Source: a virus. From it: a DNA stretch of 23,877 bases. The position numbers and the translations under genes were made by a program. Positions 18,364-23,877 of the stretch are shown piece by piece. Every line of letters starts with the position of its first letter. The first letter of the stretch is position 1. The notes beneath the pieces were generated by a model, which searched no databases, was not told where the DNA came from, and saw nothing but the letters and a program-made list of their open reading frames with translations. Location: the IMG/VR virus record IMGVR_UViG_3300011115_000569, positions 1 to 23,877 of that record; one strand, 5' to 3'.

Positions 18364-19974
18364 ATGAAAATCTACTTAAGTAATTGTGGCAGCGTGCTCA
18401 AGGCACAGATCGCAGACGCCAGCACGCTGGTGCAGGTCACGGGTACGCTGGACGAGGGTTACAGGGAACTGCGGCACTACCTGCCAGAGCCCACGTTCTC
18501 CACCCCTGCGTTCACACCAGAGCAGGTCGGCCTGCTGAAGGCACGCAGTGGGGATGTGTACGGCCAGTTACTCAACGACATGGTCGATTTACTCTCAGCG
18601 TTCGCAGCACGGCGCATGCGCGGGCTCTGCCGCCGTTGGGCAGACAGGGGATACGGCCGTTCCCCCATGGCGCACTGTCGCGGGAACCGCTACGAATTGC
18701 ACGCCCAAGGGGTTAGCCGGTTCAGGGCAATGAAGGAGATGTGTCGTGCACTCAACGTGCATGTCAAAGCGGCCATCCAAGGTGATGCGTATGAGCTAGT
18801 CGAGTTCATCGTGGAGAACGATGGGAACGCCCTGATAGAACGGGTGTTCCCCAAGATAAGCCAGTTCGTTGACGGGCAGTTGGTCCTAGCAGATTGTGGG
18901 CACATCACCCGGCCCGATGCCATGATAGATGTGCACCGCACCATAAGGAGCATGAGCACGATGTGCGAGTACTGCTGTGGTGAAAATGCGGTGTACTGCG
19001 AGGATGCAGAGGCGTACTACTTAGAGTCTCGTGCATACCGGCACAGCGATGACAATTGGTATACGTATGAAGAAGACCGGGAGGAGGAGGAGGAGGAGGA
19101 GACTCCACACAACGGGCACTCCATGAGCTACTCCGCCGATGTCTTGCGGCATGCCGCTGCCGATGGGAGCATCCACAGTTCCAAGTACGGGGACTTCACG
19201 ATGGGCATTGAGTTGGAGATGGCCCCGGGGCGTGCGTCTAGGTACGATGCCATTGAGGATGTGCGGAACCAGCTTGGGCATGACTACTGCATCATCAAGG
19301 ACGATGGCAGCATCAGCGGGGTGAATGGCTTTGAGGTAGTGACTGCACCCCGTGGTTTGAAGGAGCACATCACCCGCTTCAAAGCATGGGATGTCAACAA
19401 GGCCTATCGTGCTTGGGATGTGGAGAAGTGCGGCACGCATGTGCACATCGACTCCCGTGCCTTCACTGAGTTGACTCTGGGCAAGTTCATCATGTTCATC
19501 AACTCCAACAACAACGCCGACTTCATCCGCAATATAGCAGGCAGGCATCCGCTCAAGGACAACCAAGCGAGGGAGTACTGTGCCAATGAGGAGCAGGGCA
19601 TCTTGGACAACCCCAAGCAGGCCATCCTCGGCAAGACGGCACAGCGCTACTACATGGTGAACCTGAACAACTTGGCTCATGACGAGTCCCGGCGCTTAGG
19701 GTTCAAGAGTACGTACACAGAGGGCAAGTACAACACGATAGAGCTTCGCATCTTCCGCGCCACACTCAAGAAGGAGCGCTTGCTTGCACAGATAGAGTTC
19801 ACCCATGCCAGTGTGCACTTCTGTCGCAGTGCGAGTTTCCGCGAACTCAACGGCACAGAGTTCGTGTCATGGCTCAAGACTACCAACAACGTATACCCAC
19901 ACCTGTCCGATTGGTACGGCACACGCCGTCCCAAGCAGGTTCCGCAATCCCCTGCACTCGCAACCACTGAATAA
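18364..19974 (+). CDS. Amidoligase-fold protein (COOH-NH2 ligase, GCS-like), 536 aa
   Basis: The C-terminal half carries the amidoligase / glutamate-cysteine-ligase-like signature: GIELEM (281-286, acidic E283/E285), KDDGSI (312-317), GFEVVTAP (322-329), CGTHVHID (356-363), YYMVNLNN (429-436) and NTIELRIFRAT (457-467). These residues bind ATP and metal in the family, which joins a carboxylate to an amine through an acyl-phosphate. The N-terminal half has a Cys/His cluster (C178-G-H180, C201-x2-C204-C205, C212) that could bind zinc, then an acidic EEDREEEEEEE run (236-246). The next gene is a class II glutamine amidotransferase 11 nt away, a pairing known from phage amidoligase systems. The substrate is unknown. 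AAGGA precedes the ATG. Confidence 0.83.
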   Translation: MKIYLSNCGSVLKAQIADASTLVQVTGTLDEGYRELRHYLPEPTFSTPAFTPEQVGLLKARSGDVYGQLLNDMVDLLSAFAARRMRGLCRRWADRGYGRSPMAHCRGNRYELHAQGVSRFRAMKEMCRALNVHVKAAIQGDAYELVEFIVENDGNALIERVFPKISQFVDGQLVLADCGHITRPDAMIDVHRTIRSMSTMCEYCCGENAVYCEDAEAYYLESRAYRHSDDNWYTYEEDREEEEEEETPHNGHSMSYSADVLRHAAADGSIHSSKYGDFTMGIELEMAPGRASRYDAIEDVRNQLGHDYCIIKDDGSISGVNGFEVVTAPRGLKEHITRFKAWDVNKAYRAWDVEKCGTHVHIDSRAFTELTLGKFIMFINSNNNADFIRNIAGRHPLKDNQAREYCANEEQGILDNPKQAILGKTAQRYYMVNLNNLAHDESRRLGFKSTYTEGKYNTIELRIFRATLKKERLLAQIEFTHASVHFCRSASFRELNGTEFVSWLKTTNNVYPHLSDWYGTRRPKQVPQSPALATTE

Positions 19975-19985
19975 GGATATCGACT

Positions 19986-21020
19986 ATGTGCCTCATCATT
20001 ACTGGCAAGTCTGCCAAGATTCGCAATACCCTGCTCAACACAGCCGGGTTACTCGACACCATCTACACATCCAACCCTGACGGGATTGGGCTGATGTACA
20101 GCACCGCCAAGGGACTCAAGACCGTCAAGGTGTTGCCCAAGTCGGCGGCAGATGCACGCGCCATCATCAACAAGATACCCAAGGATGCCCGTGAGATGGC
20201 GATCCACTTCCGCTGGGCGACACACGGCAAGACAGACCTGCACAACTGTCACCCTTACGATGTCATACCGGGCTATGTAGCCATGATGCACAACGGCGTG
20301 CTGCACACCAGCAACGAGGCTGACAAGGACAAGTCAGACACATGGCACTTCATCCATGACTACCTGTCAGAGTCTGTGCATATGGCCCCGGAATTGGTGT
20401 TCGTTGATGGGTTCCTTGCCATGATCGCTGAGTTCATTGGGGACAATCGGTTTGTGTTTATGAATGGCGAGGGGCGCATCAGCCATGTCAACAAGGACTC
20501 AGGCATTGAGCACGATGGCATGTGGTTCAGCAACACCTACGCATGGAAACCCGCACTGCTGATACCCACATACCGAGCACGCGCTGTGTCCTCACGCTAC
20601 CTCGGACCGTGGAACGACACAGACGAGGAAGATTATGGGTACTACAGCCGCAGCTTCAACGTGCACAACCCCCTCTCCGTAGCACCATTGAAGCCGCTTG
20701 TCACTGTAGAGGAGATCGCCACGCACCTTGAGGAATACAATGCGCCGGGGCTGTGTTACTTGCTAGAGGCGTTCCCCAGCACGACCGTACACCTGCTGTG
20801 CAAGAACTTCAGCCCGAGTCCCACCTCTGAGGCGTTTCGGGATGAGATCAGCGCACATGAGACGGCTGTGTACGACATGCTGCTGGAGCAGGACATGACG
20901 GGGTTGCTGACGTACCTAGCGCACTCCGCCTCCTCCGCTGCCACAGTGGCGGATGTGATCTGCTACTACCTCAACTGGGAGCGATGTGTGAGCACCCGGC
21001 CCAGCGTAACAGCCGTTTGA
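19986..21020 (+). CDS. Class II glutamine amidotransferase (Ntn hydrolase), 344 aa
   Basis: The start MCLIIT exposes Cys2 as the N-terminal nucleophile once Met is removed. The class II glutaminase motifs follow in order: NPDGIGL (30-36), HFRWATHG (74-81), NCHPY (87-91) and MMHNGVL (100-106). The arginine, HNG and DG elements position glutamine and form the oxyanion hole. The enzyme should release ammonia from glutamine. Residues about 200-344 are a phage-specific extension that I do not recognise. The gene starts 11 nt after the amidoligase stop, with AAGGA between. It likely feeds ammonia to the amidoligase or works on the same substrate. A strong terminator follows. Confidence 0.88.
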   Translation: MCLIITGKSAKIRNTLLNTAGLLDTIYTSNPDGIGLMYSTAKGLKTVKVLPKSAADARAIINKIPKDAREMAIHFRWATHGKTDLHNCHPYDVIPGYVAMMHNGVLHTSNEADKDKSDTWHFIHDYLSESVHMAPELVFVDGFLAMIAEFIGDNRFVFMNGEGRISHVNKDSGIEHDGMWFSNTYAWKPALLIPTYRARAVSSRYLGPWNDTDEEDYGYYSRSFNVHNPLSVAPLKPLVTVEEIATHLEEYNAPGLCYLLEAFPSTTVHLLCKNFSPSPTSEAFRDEISAHETAVYDMLLEQDMTGLLTYLAHSASSAATVADVICYYLNWERCVSTRPSVTAV

Positions 21021-21026
21021 CACCAT

Positions 21027-21049
21027 GCCGGGGGAGACCCCGGCTTTTT
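21027..21049 (+). terminator. Intrinsic terminator after the amidotransferase gene
   Basis: A seven-bp GC stem (21027-21033 with 21038-21044) with a GAGA tetraloop is followed at once by five T residues. It ends the amidoligase unit. A new promoter follows within 35 bp. Confidence 0.88.
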
Positions 21050-21077
21050 ACGAAAGGAAAATAAGTTTGTCCAAGGC

Positions 21078-21107
21078 TTGACAAACAGTTCAGAGATCGG
21101 ATACGAT
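21078..21107 (+). promoter_or_regulatory. Sigma70 promoter for the wHTH-DUF932 unit
   Basis: A perfect -35 TTGACA (21078-21083) and a -10 TACGAT (21102-21107) are 18 bp apart, just behind a terminator and 26 bp before the next ATG. This is the best promoter match in the window and should be read by host RNA polymerase. Confidence 0.7.
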
Positions 21108-21133
21108 AAACATCTAACTATTTTGGAGAAGCA

Positions 21134-21574
21134 ATGAGTACCAATAAAGCACCGTGGACTGAGGTTCTTAAACAGTGGGAACCCACCCCCACTACAACGG
21201 TAACACCACCCGTTTTCCCAGTGACGAACAACGTCACTCGTGAGACGTTTGAGTGTGTCAAGAAGAACCCCGGGATAACAGCGCCGCAAGTCGTGGCGAT
21301 GCTGCCCAAACAAAAACCCACTTCGGTAACGTCCCTCTTAACGCAAATGGTTAAGAATGGGTTGTGCCGTAAAACAGACGAAAAGTTCTATGCCCTTGTT
21401 GACGAGTACCTTCCGTTGAAAAGAGCATACGCTAAATATAGAAACGCAACGGCAGTGCCGCGTTCCATCCCCGCACTGGAGCGACGACTTGCCCCGGCAA
21501 GCAACCTGATGATGTCTCTCAACGTGGTTGAGGCGCGTCTTTTGTACGATGAACTCAAGAAAGTTTTTAACTAA
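21134..21574 (+). CDS. Winged-helix DNA-binding-like protein, 146 aa
   Basis: After a Pro/Thr-rich N-terminal tail, residues about 34-88 look like a winged helix: VTRETFECVKKNPGITAPQV (helices 1-2), VAMLPKQKPTSVTSLLTQMV (recognition helix) and KNGLCRKTDEKFYALVD (wing). A further helical part ends VEARLLYDELKKVFN. GGAGAAGC precedes the ATG. This gene is first behind the strong promoter at 21078-21107. It could regulate phage or host promoters; the inverted repeats in the control region are possible targets. The fold call rests on pattern only. Confidence 0.68.
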   Translation: MSTNKAPWTEVLKQWEPTPTTTVTPPVFPVTNNVTRETFECVKKNPGITAPQVVAMLPKQKPTSVTSLLTQMVKNGLCRKTDEKFYALVDEYLPLKRAYAKYRNATAVPRSIPALERRLAPASNLMMSLNVVEARLLYDELKKVFN

Positions 21575-21582
21575 GGATTTAT

Positions 21583-22545
21583 ATGGCACACGAACTAACA
21601 ACCAATCAGCAAGGGCAAGTCGAGTTTGCCTACCTTGAGCAGGACGGCCTGCCGTGGCACGGCCTCGGTCAACCGATGCCCGTGGGGGCAAGCATTGACG
21701 AGTGGCGCAGCAAGGCGGGTATGGACTGGCGCATCCAGCGCTCTGAGGTGCGCTACAACACGAGCCGCACCGAGGAGGTGTTGATGAAAATGCCAGAGCA
21801 GCATGTGCTGTTCCGCTCTGACAACCATGAGGCGCTTGGGCTTGTGTCCAAGAAGTACCAAGTGGTGCAGCCCAGTGAGGTGATTGAGTTCTTCCGAGAC
21901 ATTGCCAAGGCCGGGGGTCTGGAGTTGTCTGCGGCAGGGACGATATATGGCGGCAAGCGCTTCTGGGCCACAGCCAAGATCGGGGAGGCAAGCCCGACCA
22001 GTATCAAAGACACCATCAGCGGCTACCTGCTAATCAGCACCAGCGCCGATGGCTCACTGGCAACCGAAGTGCGCCGCACAACTGTACGCACTGTGTGCTC
22101 CAACACGCTGGCTATGGCAAGGGCTGATGCTCATGCGTCTGTGCGAGTCACGCACAAGTCCGTGTTTGATCCTGCCGCCGTGAAGGAGTTCATGGGACTC
22201 AACGAAGCAGCATGGGCTGCGTTCAAGCATCAGGTGGTGCGGCTGGCTAACAAGCCTGTTGTCCTTGAGGAGGCAGAGCAGTTAACCGCCTTCATATTGG
22301 GTGGTGGAGAGCGTGTACAAGCAACAGCAGGGTACAACAAGATACTCGACCTGTTCCAAGGCGAGGCCAAGGGGTCTGGCCTTGAGGGTGTGCAGGGCAC
22401 AGCGTGGGGCTACATCAACGCCGTGACTGAGTACGCCGATTGGTTCTCACGGGCACGTAGCCAAGAGAACCGCTTCGTGTCCGCACAGTGGGGGCCGGGT
22501 GCTGACCTCAAGCAGCGTGCACTGGACGCTGTGCTGGCTGTGTAA
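21583..22545 (+). CDS. DUF932 phage/plasmid-like protein (TIGR03299), 320 aa
   Basis: The protein has the DUF932 pattern: GLPWHGLGQPMPVGASIDEW (24-43), MDWRIQRSEVRY, VLFRSDNHEALGLVSKKYQV and VQPSEVIEFFRDIAKAGGLE. RRTTVRTVCSNTLAMARADA then lies near residues 162-181, and WGYINAVTEYADWF near the end. The family is widespread in phages and plasmids, with about this length, but has no agreed biochemical role. It starts nine nt after the winged-helix gene, behind AAGGA, and is followed by a GC stem-loop. Its co-transcription with a DNA-binding protein fits an early replication or host-takeover role, which is inference only. Confidence 0.88.
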   Translation: MAHELTTNQQGQVEFAYLEQDGLPWHGLGQPMPVGASIDEWRSKAGMDWRIQRSEVRYNTSRTEEVLMKMPEQHVLFRSDNHEALGLVSKKYQVVQPSEVIEFFRDIAKAGGLELSAAGTIYGGKRFWATAKIGEASPTSIKDTISGYLLISTSADGSLATEVRRTTVRTVCSNTLAMARADAHASVRVTHKSVFDPAAVKEFMGLNEAAWAAFKHQVVRLANKPVVLEEAEQLTAFILGGGERVQATAGYNKILDLFQGEAKGSGLEGVQGTAWGYINAVTEYADWFSRARSQENRFVSAQWGPGADLKQRALDAVLAV

Positions 22546-22550
22546 TTAAC

Positions 22551-22568
22551 CGGGGGCTTCGGCCCCCG
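22551..22568 (+). other. Stable UUCG-tetraloop hairpin after DUF932 gene
   Basis: Seven GC pairs are closed by a C(UUCG)G loop, an exceptionally stable RNA hairpin. Only AC follows, with no T-tract, so mRNA 3'-end protection is more likely than termination. Confidence 0.7.
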
Positions 22569-22582
22569 CAACAGGAGAAGCA

Positions 22583-22792
22583 ATGATTACATTCATTAAA
22601 AACTATTTCCGTAGACCCACACCACTGGAGGTCATCGCTGCTGAACTGGCTAACGCTCAGTTAGCCAAGCTGGAGGCAGAGACGGCAGTCGATTACGCCG
22701 TTTCTGTGGTGCGTTACAACGACACCCGCATCACCCGGCTGACCAAGCACCTCGCCATGTATCAAGCCGTTGAAGGGGTTAGCAATGAGTGA
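22583..22792 (+). CDS. Small coiled-coil phage protein, 69 aa
   Basis: MITFIKNYFRRPTPLEVIAA continues ELANAQLAKLEAETAVDYAV and VVRYNDTRITRLTKHLAM. The N-terminal IT.IKNYFRRPTPLE motif followed by a long amphipathic helix is common, from memory, in small early proteins of environmental phages, function unknown. AGGAGAAGC precedes the ATG. Its stop overlaps the next gene's start (ATGAGTGA). Confidence 0.75.
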   Translation: MITFIKNYFRRPTPLEVIAAELANAQLAKLEAETAVDYAVSVVRYNDTRITRLTKHLAMYQAVEGVSNE

Positions 22793-23021
22793 CACCCCAG
22801 AGATGGTAGTGCTTATCAGCAAGTTGCTGGTGCAGCAAGCGATTGAGTCACGGGCAAGAAGGCCCGAGTCAGTGTGGCTGGCGCATTCGTTTAAAGAAGC
22901 CGAGGCCAATGCAAACTTGTTCGCCAAGACACAACTACCTATGACAAACCCCGAACGCAAGCGCAACTTGATACGGGCGTACGACCGAGTAAAACAATCA
23001 AGGGAGACATACCATGTATGA
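22785..23021 (+). CDS. Hypothetical small protein, 78 aa
   Basis: I start at MSDTPEMVVLISKLLVQQAI, position 22785, because it makes the usual 8-nt overlap with the upstream gene and GGGG lies ahead; a Met five codons earlier is possible. The protein is helical: SRARRPESVWLAHSFKEAEA, NANLFAKTQLPMTNPERKRN and LIRAYDRVKQSRETYHV. No known motif is visible. It is in a chain of tiny overlapping genes from 22583 to the right edge. Confidence 0.68.
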   Translation: MSDTPEMVVLISKLLVQQAIESRARRPESVWLAHSFKEAEANANLFAKTQLPMTNPERKRNLIRAYDRVKQSRETYHV

Positions 23022-23139
23022 CGATGGAGACTACGGTGGGATTGATGAGTTTATGCACAACGTGACAATTGTCATTCTCTTTCTGATGACTATTGTTTTT
23101 CTCGCAGGAGTTGCGGGATTCATTTGGGTTTTAATATGA
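23014..23139 (+). CDS. Small single-helix membrane protein, 41 aa
   Basis: The acidic head MYDDGDYGGIDEFMHN is followed by one long hydrophobic helix, VTIVILFLMTIVFLAGVAGF, and a short IWVLI end. This is a typical small membrane peptide with the acidic head probably outside. GGGAG precedes the ATG by about 6 nt. It overlaps the genes on both sides (8 nt before, ATGA after), which supports real translation. Its role is unknown; holin-like or host-interaction functions are possible. Confidence 0.6.
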   Translation: MYDDGDYGGIDEFMHNVTIVILFLMTIVFLAGVAGFIWVLI

Positions 23140-23363
23140 ACACAGAAGAAGACGAATTTAAAAGGATCGAGGCCGAGGCCAAGCGCCGGACGGTTGAGGA
23201 AGACGATGACACACAAACCTATACAAGTGAGACTGCAGAGTCATACTCTTACCGCCTCGGATATGCGGCTGGCGTTGTGGCTGAGCGTAAGGCGTGTGCA
23301 AAATTGGCTGATTCGCTTGGATGGGTAAATGTTGACCACATTAAAGCAAGGGGACAAGCATGA
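23136..23363 (+). CDS. Hypothetical acidic small protein, 75 aa
   Basis: I start at MNTEEDEFKRIEAEAKRRTV, position 23136, where ATG overlaps the previous TGA; a TTG four codons upstream is less likely. The N-terminus is acidic and helical. The middle reads TSETAESYSYRLGYAAGVVA and is followed by ERKACAKLADSLGWV. A YRLGY.AG...ER.AC..LAD pattern, recalled from phage hypothetical proteins, suggests a small helical fold. The end overlaps the next start. Confidence 0.68.
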   Translation: MNTEEDEFKRIEAEAKRRTVEEDDDTQTYTSETAESYSYRLGYAAGVVAERKACAKLADSLGWVNVDHIKARGQA

Positions 23364-23365
23364 CT
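23346..23365 (+). repeat. 20-bp start-region repeat, copy 1
   Basis: This is identical to 23491-23510. It includes the AAGGGGA ribosome-binding region and the ATGACT start of the 50-aa gene. Confidence 0.9.
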
Positions 23366-23512
23366 GATGAAGTGCAAAGAGTATGGGAAGCACTACGCGC
23401 AATCTATGGTAACGACATGACTGCCGCTACGCTTGTAGTGCTTACCAAAGACGGAGAAACTGCCGTGAAGTTTCAGACTATTTGTTTTCCGCAAGGGGAC
23501 AAGCATGACTAA
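23360..23512 (+). CDS. Hypothetical small protein, 50 aa
   Basis: This is a 50-residue protein: [50 protein letters not shown]. It has one helix followed by two or three strands. AAGGGGA precedes the ATG by six bases. The last codons (QGDKHD) are encoded by the second copy of the 20-bp start-region repeat and overlap the start of the next gene. Function unknown. The tight overlaps on both sides favour a real gene. Confidence 0.6.
   Translation: MTDEVQRVWEALRAIYGNDMTAATLVVLTKDGETAVKFQTICFPQGDKHD
23491..23510 (+). repeat. 20-bp start-region repeat, copy 2
   Basis: This is the second, identical copy of 23346-23365. It covers the ribosome-binding site and the ATGACT start of the 84-aa gene. Confidence 0.9.
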
Positions 23513-23759
23513 AGACGAAGCATTGAAGTTGGCGCTGGATGCCATACATTTATGGCACTGGGCGGGTGAGACACACCTGCTGATGTCGGCGCATGACGCC
23601 CTCCGCACCGCACTGGAACAGCGCACATGGGTTGGGCTGACGAGAGAAGAACAAAGTTTTGTGTACTCCAATTTACATAACGCGACTTCAAGAAAAGATT
23701 CGTTTTGGGTAGATTTTGCAAATGCCATCGAAGCCAAATTGAAGGAGAAGAACACATGA
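23505..23759 (+). CDS. Conserved small phage protein (WVGLT family), 84 aa
   Basis: The protein [20 protein letters not shown] continues with [40 protein letters not shown] and [16 protein letters not shown]. The [12 protein letters not shown]... opening and the ALEQ..WVGLT.EE block are very common in phage early regions, from memory. Function is not known. AAGGGGA precedes the ATG, within the 20-bp repeat shared with the upstream gene. The stop overlaps the next ATG (ATGA). Confidence 0.78.
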   Translation: MTKDEALKLALDAIHLWHWAGETHLLMSAHDALRTALEQRTWVGLTREEQSFVYSNLHNATSRKDSFWVDFANAIEAKLKEKNT

Positions 23760-23877
23760 CCATAGACGACAAGCCGAAACTGACCGTCATCCCATCGTCC
23801 GATCAAAAGGCGATGGGGATCGACTTGATGAACGACATCCGTGAGTTGGTCAACTCACCAAAGTATGACCACATGGC
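23756..23877 (+). CDS. Hypothetical protein, partial (runs off right edge)
   Basis: Only the first 40 residues are in the window: [20 protein letters not shown], then [20 protein letters not shown]. The ATG overlaps the previous TGA, and GGAG lies eight bases upstream. There are too few residues to name a family. Confidence 0.6.
   Translation, partial: MTIDDKPKLTVIPSSDQKAMGIDLMNDIRELVNSPKYDHM

Noticed and set aside
19021-19680. 219-codon minus-strand frame inside the amidoligase gene
   Set aside because: It is antisense to a gene with strong motifs, has no ribosome-binding site, and its composition is what the reverse of the sense codons predicts.
1-23877. tRNA, rRNA or insertion sequence
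   Set aside because: I saw no cloverleaf with acceptor and T-loop signatures, no rRNA-like segment, and no transposase or terminal inverted repeats. The only mobile-element trace is the NUMOD4 fragment.

Overview
This window is part of the genome of a tailed, double-stranded DNA phage, probably a short-tailed type, and most likely from an uncultured environmental lineage. No bacterial housekeeping, rRNA or tRNA genes are visible. The phage call rests on a contiguous virion module on the minus strand: small and large terminase, portal, GroES-like co-chaperonin, putative scaffold, major capsid protein and head-tail adaptors. Many of the small genes belong to families I recognise from memory from marine and freshwater phage metagenomes. 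The host cannot be read from the window.

Layout. Positions 1-15013 are a nearly gapless minus-strand morphogenesis operon. Reading leftward from 15013 the order is: terminase small subunit, terminase large subunit, portal, a 64-aa protein, GroES-like co-chaperonin, putative scaffold, a 149-aa protein, a 201-aa virion protein and the major capsid protein. A terminator and promoter overlap at 6794-6834. Beyond them lie two small beta-rich virion proteins, a run of small basic Lys/Gly/Met-rich proteins, a 318-residue Gly/Gln/Tyr repeat (prion-like) protein, two adaptor-like proteins and a zinc-ribbon protein. The tail genes presumably lie off the left edge. The small-gene part shows recent rearrangement: a NUMOD4 homing-endonuclease remnant beside a displaced gene end (5486-5676), a 48-bp duplication, a 22-bp duplication and a frameshifted micro-gene.

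Positions 15014-15455 are a divergent control region. It has a rightward terminator, an inverted-repeat operator candidate, a pair of 14-bp direct repeats and an extended -10 promoter facing right.

Positions 15456-23877 are a plus-strand, early-type arm. Its first 2.7 kb consists of small unknown genes separated by GC-rich stem-loops, including five copies of a near-identical palindrome (core GGGAGAA-N3-TTCTCCC). A longer RNA-like stem and an AT-rich cruciform lie at 16903-17044. Next comes the most interesting gene pair: a 536-aa amidoligase-fold protein followed 11 nt later by a class II glutamine amidotransferase. Together they look like a glutamine-fed peptide or amide-bond modification system. 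An intrinsic terminator and a consensus-like promoter then start a second unit with a winged-helix protein and a DUF932 protein, followed by a chain of tiny overlapping genes that runs off the right edge. Replication and lysis genes are not identifiable inside the window.
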